Source: Mesorhizobium sp. 65-26 (GTDB lineage: Bacteria; Pseudomonadota; Alphaproteobacteria; Rhizobiales; Rhizobiaceae). Taken from it: 41,370 bases of DNA. A model generated the notes under the pieces. That model was not told where the DNA came from. It was given only the letters and a program-made list of their open reading frames with translations, and searched no databases. Position numbers and translations under genes: made by a program. The stretch is from the NCBI GenBank assembly GCA_001899205.1, contig MKVL01000014.1, positions 11,993 through 53,362 of the forward strand. The letters run 5' to 3'. Positions 25,084-33,896 of the stretch are shown piece by piece. Each line of letters opens with the position of its first letter. Within the stretch, counting starts at the first letter, position 1.

Positions 25084-25991
25084 CCCGCGTGCTGCTTCCT
25101 TTCCCGTTGCAGCGAACCCTGGCAGACGCACTAGCCCCTTTGCTGGGCGCGCGAACCGGCCGGCTGGACTGGCGCCATTTTCCGGACGGCGAATCCCTAG
25201 TCACAATCGAACAGGATCTGCACGGCGCCGACGTCGCGCTCGTAGCCAGTCTCCACAGCCCTGATGAACTCGCCATGCCGCTGCTGTTCGCGGCGGCGAC
25301 AGCGCGCGAATTCGGAGCTCGCTCCGTTGGGCTTGTTGCGCCATATCTGGCCTACATGCGTCAGGATAAGCGGTTCAATCCCGGTGAAGCCGTAAGCGCG
25401 CCAGTGTTCGCACGTTTCTTGACGGAAAATTTCGACTGGCTGGTGACAGCGGATCCCCACCTGCACAGGAATCCCAGGGTTTCCGAGCTGTTTCGCATCC
25501 CGGCCCGGGCAGTTGCCACGGCTCCCCTGGTCGCTGAATGGATTCGAGGCCATGTCCCGAACGGCGTCCTGATAGGTCCCGACAGTGAAAGTGGCCAATG
25601 GGTATCCGACGTCGCTCACCGCGCCGGTGTTACCTATCATATCTTGACGAAAACCCGACGCGGTGACCGCGACGTCGAGGTGAGCCTTCCTTCGATTGAC
25701 GCGGCTCGCAGCCGAACCCCAATCATCGTTGATGACATCGTTTCGTCGGGAGGGACCATGATCGAAACCCTGGGTCACCTAAGGCGACTTGGTCTGCCTC
25801 CTGCAGTCTGCATCGTCATTCATCCCGTGTTCGCTCAAGACGCCTACGCGCAGCTGTTGGCGGCCGGTGCCGAAAGGGTCGTGAGCACAGACTCGATTCC
25901 GCATCCGTCGAATGCGATTTCCATCGCCAGCTTGCTGGCCGAGGCCAGCGCCGAATTGTTCGGAAACGCTCCGTCAAGGCAAAGGTCGTGA
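25080..25991 (+). CDS. Ribose-phosphate pyrophosphokinase (PRPP synthetase) paralogue
   Basis: This 303-residue protein overlaps the phosphorylase stop by ATGA. It has two phosphoribosyltransferase-fold halves. The ATP-binding motif is YLAYMRQDKRFNPGE, close to the usual ARQDRK. The catalytic flap is TKTRRGDRDVEV, with Lys and Arg kept. The PRPP loop is IIVDDIVSSGGTMIETL. Insertions typical of the housekeeping enzyme's allosteric site are not obvious, and it is slightly shorter than the usual 310-320 residues. Housekeeping Prs is normally a separate gene, so this is likely a specialised copy working with the phosphorylase. It would make PRPP from ribose 5-phosphate, or possibly act on a related sugar phosphate. 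Confidence 0.87.
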   Translation: MTRVLLPFPLQRTLADALAPLLGARTGRLDWRHFPDGESLVTIEQDLHGADVALVASLHSPDELAMPLLFAAATAREFGARSVGLVAPYLAYMRQDKRFNPGEAVSAPVFARFLTENFDWLVTADPHLHRNPRVSELFRIPARAVATAPLVAEWIRGHVPNGVLIGPDSESGQWVSDVAHRAGVTYHILTKTRRGDRDVEVSLPSIDAARSRTPIIVDDIVSSGGTMIETLGHLRRLGLPPAVCIVIHPVFAQDAYAQLLAAGAERVVSTDSIPHPSNAISIASLLAEASAELFGNAPSRQRS

Positions 25992-26043
25992 CAACGTCGC
26001 TCGCCTACCGCCTCATCACCGGCACTCTATAGGACGCCTCGGG

Positions 26044-28082
26044 ATGCTGACGTCCCTGGTCTCATCGGTGGTCGAATTCCTGACGGCGCGCCCGCATGTG
26101 GCCTATCTGGCGGTGTTTGTGCTGGCGCTTTCGGAGTCGATCCCGATCGTCGGCGTCGTCATCCCCGGCACCGCTGTGATCCTCGCGCTCAGCACCCTGG
26201 TGCCGAGCGGCGTATTGTTGCTCTGGCCGTTGCTGATCGCAGCCACTTCAGGCGCCATCGCTGGTGATGGCTTTCATTCTGGCTGGGGCACCGGTACCAT
26301 CGCGAGATTCTTGGCCTCTGGCCACTGAACCGGAACCCCGAACTGATTGAGCGCAGCGAGGCCTTTTTCACGCGTCATGGCGACAAGAGTGTTTTTCTCG
26401 CCCGCTTCACACCGGGCGTCCGCGCCTTCATTCCGCTCCTCGCCGGCATGCTGGGAATGCCGGTCAGACGGTTCTATGCCGTCAATGTTGCGTCGGCGCT
26501 CGCCTGGGCTCCGTCGCATATCCTGCCCGGTGTGCTCGTTGGTGCCGCCTTCGGCATTTTCGGTGCGGCCGCAAAGCCGCTGGCGATCCTGCTGATCGTT
26601 CTGCTCGTAACGGGTTGGGTGGTTCTGCATGTCGTGCGGTGGACTTTGGGCCGCGGCATAGCCTTGCTCGTCATCGGTGGGGAATGGCTACGGGCCTGGG
26701 CCGGCACCCACGACACCTGGCTCGGCCGCAATCTCACTAGTTTGTTTGATCCTTTACAGAACGAGGCGCGGGCTCTCGCACTGCCGATGGTTCTGCTCAT
26801 CGGAGCAGCATGGCTGTTCTTCGGCATCCTTGAAGATGTAGTCAGCGGCGATCCGTTGGTGCTCGCTGACGGCGCGATCTATCGCGCCCTCCAGGATCTT
26901 CGCACCGCACCTGGCGATGCGGTGATGATCGCCATCACCGAACTCGGCGACACCGCCGTCGTGGTGGCGGTCACAATCATCATCTTTCTGTGGCTTGCGT
27001 GGAAGCGCGCCTGGCGCACGGCCGCCTATTGGATCGCTGCAATCGCTGGAGCTTCGGCTCTCAACACAGTCATCAAGGTGGCTTTGCATCGAGCCAGGCC
27101 AGGTGAATCGCTCTATCCCGGCTGGAGTGCGTTTTCCTTTCCAAGCGGCCATAGCACAGTCAATATGGTGCTCTACGGATTCCTCGCCTTCCTTATGGCG
27201 CGTGAACTTCGCCCCGTGTTGCGCGTCTTGGTCGCACTCGTCGCCGCGGTCCTGATATTTATGATCGCATTCTCACGCCTCTACCTCGGTGTACACTGGC
27301 TGTCCGACGTGCTCGGAGGTTTGGCATTCGGGTCCGCCTGGCTCGCGCTGCTTGGACTGTCCTATCTGCGCCGCCAAACCGAGCGCATTGAACCAAGTCG
27401 GCTGCTTGCCGTCGGATGTGCGTCGCTCATCCTCGCCGGAGGCTTTCATATCTACCGCAGCAACGCGACGGATATCCAGCGATACGCCATCAAAAGCACG
27501 ACGCAATCCATGGCGGCCGCTGATTGGTGGGCGTCGGATTGGCAGCAGCTGCCAGCGCGCCGCATCGACCTTACCGGCGAGACGCAAGAGCCGCTGACGT
27601 TCCAGTGGGCCGGTAGCTTGCAAAGCCTGCAAGACGTCTTGCTACGGAAGGGCTGGCACACATCGGCAGCTTGGGCGTCGTTGAGCACTCTGACCTGGTT
27701 CACCGGATCGGCCAGTGCGGCCAACCTTCCGGTTGTTCCCTTTCTCGCCGGCGGTCGCTTTCCCAGCCTGACCCTTGTTCGACAGTCCAGTGACGTTGTA
27801 TTCTTGGATTCTCGTCTCGTGCTCCGGCTGTGGGCCGCCGACGTCGAGGTTACCAACGGCCAGACCGCGCCGCTCTGGATTGGGTCCGTCGCCGAGGAAC
27901 GTGTCTATCATCCTCTCGGGCTCGTCACGCTGGTCTCGACGCAGTCCGACGTCGACGCGCCGCGAAAAGCGCTGGCAGAGGCTCTCGACGCAGGACGCCT
28001 CGTTTCGCGGGCCAAAGGAGTGATGGCCTCGGATTGGGACGGGCAGGTGCTATTGGCTCGCCAAGACGACATGCGGAAATGA
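26044..28082 (+). pseudogene. DedA-PAP2-LssY fusion membrane protein, single frameshift
   Basis: The start at 26044 has AGGA upstream. The N-terminal DedA domain begins MLTSLVSSVVEFLTARPH... and reads SGAIAGDGF, after which the frame is lost at about 26275. One missing base in the expected TTT-TCA-TTC restores FWLGHRYHREILGLWPLNRN and FARFTPGVRAFIPLLAGMLG in the next frame. That frame runs on through a PAP2 phosphatase domain (KVALHRARP, PSGHSTVNM, SRLYLGVHWLSD) and the LssY C-terminal domain to 28082. The intact protein would have about 680 residues and act on lipid phosphates at the inner membrane. As written it is broken; a sequencing error is possible. An internal start such as 26448 could still make the PAP2-LssY part. 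Confidence 0.8.
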
Positions 28083-28183
28083 TGTCCGAACAGTCACCGA
28101 TCAGCGTTCAACCGACTCATATGTCGGTGCAGATGCATTCTGTCGCCCTCGGCAACGCGACGTCCGCGAAAACGACTCATTGA
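28082..28183 (+). CDS. Very small frame overlapping the end of the DedA-PAP2-LssY gene (doubtful)
   Basis: A 33-codon frame begins with ATG overlapping the preceding TGA (TGATG). It reads MSEQSPISVQPTHMSVQMHS..., ending KTTH. It has the position of a coupled gene but no family resemblance and little length. The DNA after it is gene-free to 28345. It may simply be chance. Confidence 0.2.
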   Translation: MSEQSPISVQPTHMSVQMHSVALGNATSAKTTH

Positions 28184-28345
28184 ACGACGTTTTGCGGAAT
28201 GACGTCTCGATCAGCGGGCATTCCGGCAATGCGCTGTCCGCGCGGTGGGCTTCGTCACATCATTTGCCGCGAATTCGCTAGCGTATCCCGAAGTCATGCG
28301 CCCAATGCCCGTAGGAACCCCCGGAGGCAATAGTGCTGGTCCTGA

Positions 28346-29473
28346 TTACGACTGCCGTGCGAGCATTGTCCTGAAGCGCGACAGGGCAACAGCAACAAAC
28401 GCGGCGCCCAGCGCCGCCATTGCCGCCAGGTCCTTCCAGACGAGGTCAACTCCGGCGCCACGATAGAGGACCGATTGCGCGAATCTGACAAAGTGCGTCG
28501 ACGGCGACGCGTACATGATGTCTTGCAGCAACACCGGCATGCTCTCGAATGGAGTGAACGAGCCTGATAGCAGGAACATCACGATGAAGACCGGGATCGC
28601 TAGCAGCGCAAATTGCGGCATCGAGTTGGCGATGGTGGCTAGCAAGATGCCGAGCGATGTCACTGCGAAGAGATAGACGGCGGTCCCGGCAAGGAAGAAT
28701 TCCACCGATCCCACGATTGGCACTTGCAGCGCGAACTGCACCACGAGGTGGAGCGAAAGCCCTGCCGCCAGCAGGACAATCAATCCATTCGCCCAGATCT
28801 TTGCCGCAAGAATTTCGTTCGGCAGCACAGGCATCACCAATAAATGCTCAATGGTGCCGCGCTCACGTTCGCGCATCACCGCCGCGCCGGCAAGGATGAC
28901 CGCGAGGATCGTGACATTGTTGATGATACCCATACTGGCGGAAAAACGGATCGCCTCAAGGTTCTGATTGAACAAGGCGCGGATGACCGGTTCGATCGGA
29001 ACGGCCTGGGTGGCACCGTGCTGATGCAGAAAGTCTGCCGTCTCGCGGGCAATGATTTGCTGGATGTAGGCTGTTCCAACGGCGGCTTGTGCCACTGCCG
29101 TCGCATCGACATTGATTTGTATTGACGGACCGCGGTTCGCCAAAAGATCGGCTTCGAAGCGCGGCGGAATTTCGAGGACAAAGGTGTATAGTCCCTTGTC
29201 CAGGAGTTCATCGAGTTCTGAGCGATCGATTTCGCGGGGTACGCGAAAGTAAGGCGGCTGCAGGGCGTCCTTGATGCTCGCGGACAAGATCGAGTGGTCG
29301 GCATCGACGATGGCCACACCGGCATTGCTTACGTCGGTCTTCATGGCGGTCGCCTCGGAATAAACGGCGACCGTGAAAACATAGACAATCAGAACGGCCA
29401 TGACCACGTCGCGCGCCAGGCTGGCGAGTTCCTTGACACCGAGACGAAATACGTTCCGAACCCAATATTTCAT
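28346..29473 (-). CDS. yhhJ: ABC-2 type transporter permease (YhhJ-like)
   Basis: This 375-residue inner-membrane permease starts at ATG 29473 (MKYWVRNVFRLGVKEL), 2 bp after the stop of the fused ATPase-permease gene. The long open frame before it is not coding. It has one N-terminal helix, a periplasmic domain of about 150 residues (DADHSILSASIKDAL..., IQINVDATAVAQA) and five or six C-terminal helices with AVMRERERGTIEHLLVMPV, the conserved ABC-2 cytoplasmic loop. It resembles E. coli YhhJ, which is encoded with RbbA and a HlyD-type protein exactly as here. Substrate is unknown. Confidence 0.9.
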   Translation of the reverse strand: MKYWVRNVFRLGVKELASLARDVVMAVLIVYVFTVAVYSEATAMKTDVSNAGVAIVDADHSILSASIKDALQPPYFRVPREIDRSELDELLDKGLYTFVLEIPPRFEADLLANRGPSIQINVDATAVAQAAVGTAYIQQIIARETADFLHQHGATQAVPIEPVIRALFNQNLEAIRFSASMGIINNVTILAVILAGAAVMRERERGTIEHLLVMPVLPNEILAAKIWANGLIVLLAAGLSLHLVVQFALQVPIVGSVEFFLAGTAVYLFAVTSLGILLATIANSMPQFALLAIPVFIVMFLLSGSFTPFESMPVLLQDIMYASPSTHFVRFAQSVLYRGAGVDLVWKDLAAMAALGAAFVAVALSRFRTMLARQS

Positions 29474-29475
29474 GG

Positions 29476-32256
29476 CTAGATGCTTTGCTTGCGGACCGAC
29501 AGGCGAGCCAGCAGGAGAAACACGATGCCAAAACCGATCAATACGGCGATCTCGGTAATAAACGCATTCGCCCCGAGCCCTTTGGCAAAGACGCCGAGAC
29601 TGACGGTTTGGAACCAAAGTGCGGGAAATGAAAGCCCCATTACACGGGCCGGACCTTCAAGTGTCGAGGCCGGGAAAAGGAACCCGGAATAGTGCGCCGC
29701 AGTCATTGCGGTCAGAATCGCTGTTGCAAAAATCGCCGCGACCTGTGTCGAGACGAATGCCGATACCAAAAGACCGAAGGCGGTTGCCGCAAACACGTAG
29801 CTCAAGGCTGCAATTGACAAGGCAAGCACGGACCCCTTTGGGACTACGCCAAGCACGCCGGCAGCCATCACCACAAGGCTGACAAAACTGACAAGGCCGG
29901 TCGCAACATAGGGTAGCTGCTTGCCGATGAGATATTCGCCGACCGTCGCGGGAGAGGCGTAGACGTTCGTAATCGAGCCCATCTCCTTTTCCCGGACGAC
30001 GGCGAGTGCCGTCAGCATCGCTGGAAACACGACCAGCAGAAGCATGATCGACCCCGGCGTGATTGCGAAAACGCTGCGGAAGTCCTGGTTGTAGCGAAAC
30101 CGCGGCTCGACATTGACCGGCGACATCTGCGCATCTTGGCCATGTTCCTGAAGCTGGCGCTCCGCCGCGTAGGTCAGAACCGCACCCTGAATATAAGCGC
30201 GCGCCGTCTCCGCCGGAAACGTATTGCCGCCGTCGAGCCAGAAGCTCACCTGCGGCTGGCGATCATGCAGAAGGTCGCGACCAAAGCCGGGCGGAATATC
30301 GACAGCGAACCGCAACTCCCCCGAGCGCAAGCGATTGTCGATCTCGAATTCGTTTGTCAGTGGTGACTGCTCAACAAAATAGCGGGAATGCGAAAACTGC
30401 TCCAGGAACAAGCGACTCTCGACAGACTGATCTCGATCGAGCACAGCGTAGCGAAGATTTTCGATATCGAACGAGATGCCATAGCCAAACGTTGCCAGCA
30501 GCAAGAGAGGTCCAAGCAGCGCGAAAGCAAGCCGGATGCGATCTCTCAGGAGTTCCACGGCCTCTCGCCGGGCAAAGGCCCAGATTCGACGCACAGATGC
30601 CGCTGGCGATCTTGGCGAGAGGTCTGCGAGGGACGTCGTCTCTGACCCGGACAGAGCAGACGCATTGGCCAGCTCGACGGCGGCAGATGATGCAGGTAGA
30701 TTCTTCGGCGCCGCCGACTGGGCCGATGCCTCCTCGAGATAGGCAACAAAGGCGTCCTCCAGATTGCCGGCGTTACGCGCCAGGCGAAGTTCGTCGGGGT
30801 TGCCGATCGCAAGAACGCGGCCTGCATGCATCAAGGAAACTCGGTCACAGCGTTCGGCCTCGTTCATGAAATGTGTCGAGATGAAGATGGTCACTCCATC
30901 GCGGCGCGACATCTCGACGAGGAGATCCCAGAACCGGTCACGTGCCGCCGGGTCCACACCCGAAGTAGGTTCGTCGAGGATCAGCACTTCGGGCTGATGC
31001 AGACAGGCCGCGGCAAGCTGGAGCCGCTGGCGCATCCCGAGCGGCAGTTCAGTCGGCAACGCGTTCGCAACGACTTCGAGGTCGAACCGGGTCAATGCTG
31101 AGGCGACGCGCGCCTCAAGGTCGCCTGCAGGAATGCGGAAGAGGCGTCCATGAAGCTCCAGGTTCGCCCTGACGGAGATCTCCTCGTAGAGCGAGAAGGA
31201 TTGCGACATGTAGCCGATGCGCATTCTTGTCATGATGTCGCGGGCATCGACAGGCTTTCCCAACAGCTCGGCTCGCCCTTCGCTCGCCGGCAGAAGTCCC
31301 GTGAGCATCTTCATCGTGGTCGTCTTGCCGCAACCATTCGATCCCAGAAATCCAAAAATCTCTCCGCGCTGGATTCGGAAGCTGACGTGATCCACCGCGG
31401 TGAAATCGCCGAAGCGCATGGTCAGGTTATCGGCAGCGATCGCGGGAGGACCATCGCTATGTTGCAGCTCTGGAATCGCCAGCTCCTTGCGATCGCCGCG
31501 ACGCTCGGGACGCTGGAGAGCGATGTAGGCTTCCTCCAGCGTGCTTGCCTTGGTTTGGGCAAGGATCTGCGCTGTGTCACCTGCGGCGATAACCTTGCCC
31601 TCATCCATGGCGACGATGTGATCGAAGTGCTCGGCTTCCTCCATGTAGGCGGTCGCCACCAGCACCGTCAGGCCGGGACGCTCGATGCGGATTCGTCCGA
31701 TCAGGTCCCAAAATTGGCGCCGCGACAGTGGATCGACACCGGTTGTGGGTTCATCGAGGATCAACAGGTCGGGGTCGTGGATCAGGGCACAGCAAAGGCC
31801 GAGCTTCTGCTTCATCCCGCCCGACAATTTGCCGGCAGGGCGGTCCGGGAAGGGATCGAGCCCCGTCGCGATGAGAAGGCGCGCGATGCGTTTGTGGCGC
31901 TCGCCTTCTGCCTGTCCATACAATCGGCCGAAGAAATCGATGTTCTCGACGACGGAGAGGGTCGGATAGAGGTTGCGGCCGAGGCCCTGTGGCATATAGG
32001 CGATGCGAGGCGCCACCGAATCGCGGTGAGAGCGCAATGCCATGTTCCCGCCAAGAGCCGCCACGGTTCCAGACTGGATTTGCTTGACGCCGGCCATCAG
32101 GCCGAGAAGGCTGGACTTGCCGACGCCATCTGGGCCGATGAAGGCCGTCGTCGTTCCAGAGTCGATCGAAAGGCTGACGCCGTCGAGCGCAATCGTTTTG
32201 CCATAGCGGTGGCGAACCGAACCGACTCGAATGCCGGGTTCCTGGTCAGCGGACAT
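29476..32256 (-). CDS. rbbA: RbbA-like fusion: two ABC ATPase domains and an ABC-2 permease
   Basis: This 926-residue protein is close to the length of E. coli RbbA (911). The first ATPase domain (about residues 8-245) has Walker A GPDGVGKSS, signature KLSGGMKQK and Walker B LLILDEPTTGVD. The second (about 275-510) has GSNGCGKTT, a weaker signature ELPLGMRQR and LILDEPTSGVD. An Ala/Ser-rich linker leads to the permease part (about 560-926) with a periplasmic loop and LTALAVVREKEMGSITNVYAS. The start overlaps the end of the HlyD-type gene by 11 bp. RbbA was first described as a ribosome-bound ATPase; in this setting it is more likely the motor of an export pump. Confidence 0.93.
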   Translation of the reverse strand: MSADQEPGIRVGSVRHRYGKTIALDGVSLSIDSGTTTAFIGPDGVGKSSLLGLMAGVKQIQSGTVAALGGNMALRSHRDSVAPRIAYMPQGLGRNLYPTLSVVENIDFFGRLYGQAEGERHKRIARLLIATGLDPFPDRPAGKLSGGMKQKLGLCCALIHDPDLLILDEPTTGVDPLSRRQFWDLIGRIRIERPGLTVLVATAYMEEAEHFDHIVAMDEGKVIAAGDTAQILAQTKASTLEEAYIALQRPERRGDRKELAIPELQHSDGPPAIAADNLTMRFGDFTAVDHVSFRIQRGEIFGFLGSNGCGKTTTMKMLTGLLPASEGRAELLGKPVDARDIMTRMRIGYMSQSFSLYEEISVRANLELHGRLFRIPAGDLEARVASALTRFDLEVVANALPTELPLGMRQRLQLAAACLHQPEVLILDEPTSGVDPAARDRFWDLLVEMSRRDGVTIFISTHFMNEAERCDRVSLMHAGRVLAIGNPDELRLARNAGNLEDAFVAYLEEASAQSAAPKNLPASSAAVELANASALSGSETTSLADLSPRSPAASVRRIWAFARREAVELLRDRIRLAFALLGPLLLLATFGYGISFDIENLRYAVLDRDQSVESRLFLEQFSHSRYFVEQSPLTNEFEIDNRLRSGELRFAVDIPPGFGRDLLHDRQPQVSFWLDGGNTFPAETARAYIQGAVLTYAAERQLQEHGQDAQMSPVNVEPRFRYNQDFRSVFAITPGSIMLLLVVFPAMLTALAVVREKEMGSITNVYASPATVGEYLIGKQLPYVATGLVSFVSLVVMAAGVLGVVPKGSVLALSIAALSYVFAATAFGLLVSAFVSTQVAAIFATAILTAMTAAHYSGFLFPASTLEGPARVMGLSFPALWFQTVSLGVFAKGLGANAFITEIAVLIGFGIVFLLLARLSVRKQSI

Positions 32257-33244
32257 CCGGGAGCCTCGGCGTCAGATCGGCCGGCCAGGCTGCTCCGGCC
32301 TGTACTTTGACGTAAGCGTAGCCGGTCATGCCTGCTTTCACATAGCCGCTGTGTTTTTGGAGTATCTGCGGATCAATGTGCAGCTTGATCCGGTACATCA
32401 GCTTCTCGCGCTCATCGACGGTCTCGACATATTTTGGGGTGAACTGCGCATCCGCTGCGACGAAGGAAACCGTTGCCGGGACGACGTATCCGGGCGCCCC
32501 GTCGAGCACGATCCGCGCCTCCGATCCGAGCTCGACACGCCCGACTTGGCTCGTGGGAAGGAAGATCGTCATATGGGCGTCCGAAAGGTCGAGAAGCGTG
32601 AGCACCCGCCCGCCGGCCGCGACCACCTCCCCGGTTTGAGCAAGGCGATATTCGACTCGGCCCGACACCGGAGCTTTCAGCGTCATGTCGGCAATCATCG
32701 CCTGGATTTGGGTCACTTGAGCCTCGGCAGCCTCCACCGCTGTCTTGGCGTCTTCCACAGCCACTTTGGCGCTATCCAGAGCAGCTTTTGAGATGTCTCT
32801 CTGTGCCGTGCGACGATCCAGTTCCGCTTGGGTGGCCGTATTGGTGCGTGTGAGCTCGGCGGCGCGCTTCAGCTCTACGTCGGCCAGCTTCAACTCCGCC
32901 TCGCGCACGGCAACATTGGCCTCGGCGTTTGCCACACCCTGATGGCTGCGGTGCACGCCAGCTTTCGCCGCGGCAAGCTGCGCAAGTATCTCTGTCGTGT
33001 CGATGCGGGCGAGAACAGCATCTTTCTCGACATCAGAGCCCTCGTTAACGCCCACCTCGGAGAGGCGGCCGGCATATTTGGTTGCGATGTCGACGCGCTC
33101 GACTTCGATCCGACCATTGGCTCGCGCCAATCCTATGGGTACGCGGGTCGCCTCTTCCCTCAACCAGTATGCGTAACCGCTGCCGGCGGCGGCTATGAGG
33201 ACAGTAACAGCGACGATCGGAGCAAGACGCATTCTTTTATCCAT
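32246..33244 (-). CDS. HlyD-family membrane fusion protein (YhiI-like)
   Basis: This 332-residue periplasmic adaptor has an N-terminal membrane anchor at about residues 8-27 (APIVAVTVLIAAAGSGYAYW). A barrel-sandwich (lipoyl-like) half follows, with GRIEVERVDIATKYAGRLSE. Next is a long coiled-coil hairpin (about 85-190, Ala/Glu/Lys-rich), then the second lipoyl half with APVSGRVEYRLAQTGEVV and a beta-barrel domain. It is the first gene of a leftward three-gene operon with the RbbA- and YhhJ-like genes, and would link the pump to an outer-membrane channel. A palindromic site lies 59 bp upstream. No outer-membrane factor is encoded alongside. Confidence 0.92.
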   Translation of the reverse strand: MDKRMRLAPIVAVTVLIAAAGSGYAYWLREEATRVPIGLARANGRIEVERVDIATKYAGRLSEVGVNEGSDVEKDAVLARIDTTEILAQLAAAKAGVHRSHQGVANAEANVAVREAELKLADVELKRAAELTRTNTATQAELDRRTAQRDISKAALDSAKVAVEDAKTAVEAAEAQVTQIQAMIADMTLKAPVSGRVEYRLAQTGEVVAAGGRVLTLLDLSDAHMTIFLPTSQVGRVELGSEARIVLDGAPGYVVPATVSFVAADAQFTPKYVETVDEREKLMYRIKLHIDPQILQKHSGYVKAGMTGYAYVKVQAGAAWPADLTPRLPDVR

Positions 33245-33302
33245 ACTTGGCGCACAAACCGCGCTCAGGTCAGCACCGCCTCGGCCCGGTTATAGCAAAG
33301 CG

Positions 33303-33320
33303 TCACGTGTCGTCACGTGA
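33303..33320. promoter_or_regulatory. Palindromic operator-like site before the export operon
   Basis: TCACGTG-TCGT-CACGTGA has perfect 7-bp arms around a 4-bp centre. It lies 59 bp upstream of the HlyD-type start codon. Size and position fit a TetR-family operator over the promoter. No regulator gene is encoded next to the operon, so the protein that binds it would lie elsewhere. Confidence 0.5.
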
Positions 33321-33393
33321 AAGTGGCGTAGTTGCCTTGATGCTGCGAAAACAACGAATGTGGTAGGACGACGTCGCACCGATCAGCCCCTGG

Positions 33394-33558
33394 TCACTTG
33401 TGCACGGGCAGATGAGGAAGGTCCCTTGGATAGCAGTTTTTGGCGTCGCTCGCCTTTGACCGGCATTGCTTGGGGGACCAATGATCGGCAGGTAACTGCT
33501 GGCACCCCGAAACAATCAATGCCACAGCCAACATCGTCAAAGCAGGCATGCTCCGCAT
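33394..33558 (-). CDS. Very small lipoprotein upstream of the export operon
   Basis: This 54-residue frame starts at ATG 33558 with AGAGGG about 6 bases upstream. MRSMPALTMLAVALIVSGC is a textbook lipoprotein signal with Cys at residue 19. The mature part is 36 residues and contains two more Cys (PKQCRSKASDAKNCYP), which could form a disulfide. Earlier ATGs in the same frame would put a charged tail before the signal. It has no recognisable family. It is oriented like the export operon but separated from it by about 150 bp with the palindromic site in between. Confidence 0.45.
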   Translation of the reverse strand: MRSMPALTMLAVALIVSGCQQLPADHWSPKQCRSKASDAKNCYPRDLPHLPVHK

Positions 33559-33730
33559 CAGAGACCCTCTAACCATACGAGTTTCGACGCCCTTGGTAAG
33601 AGCCGGGGTCGCTAAGTTCTTTGCTTTCATCTTTCCTGTTCCCATAAGTTGTGGAAATTTTCTTTATCATCTGCACCGCCGGTCGGAAAAGCGATGTAGA
33701 GGGACTCTACCGTCATCGAATGCGTTTTCT

Positions 33731-33744
33731 TTGAGCCAGATCAA
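33731..33744. promoter_or_regulatory. FNR/FixK-type box (TTGA-N6-TCAA)
   Basis: TTGAG-CCAG-ATCAA keeps the eight core bases TTGA...TCAA of the FNR/FixK site and has one change from the full palindrome. It is in the gene-free stretch 33559-33896, about 170 bp before the small lipoprotein start on the leftward strand. No rightward gene follows it. The rest of that gap shows no gene. Confidence 0.4.
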
Positions 33745-33896
33745 AACCTGCCCTTTCCACAGGCTATGCCCTGAGAAAAGCCTTTCAAGGAAGAATGCTT
33801 CTCCACGTCGATTTCCCACGCATTCGGCAATGCACCCTCCAGTCGCGACGATGCCGCAGTTTGCCGTTTACGCTCTCCGCCTCGGGCGCAAGCCAC

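Noticed and set aside
24181-25131. Leftward 316-codon frame opposite the phosphorylase
   Set aside because: It is a shadow of a gene with full family motifs and conserved overlaps at both ends.
31150-32310. Rightward 386-codon frame opposite the RbbA-like gene
   Set aside because: It is the mirror of two ABC ATPase domains whose Walker motifs read on the other strand; it has no ribosome-binding site or known domain.
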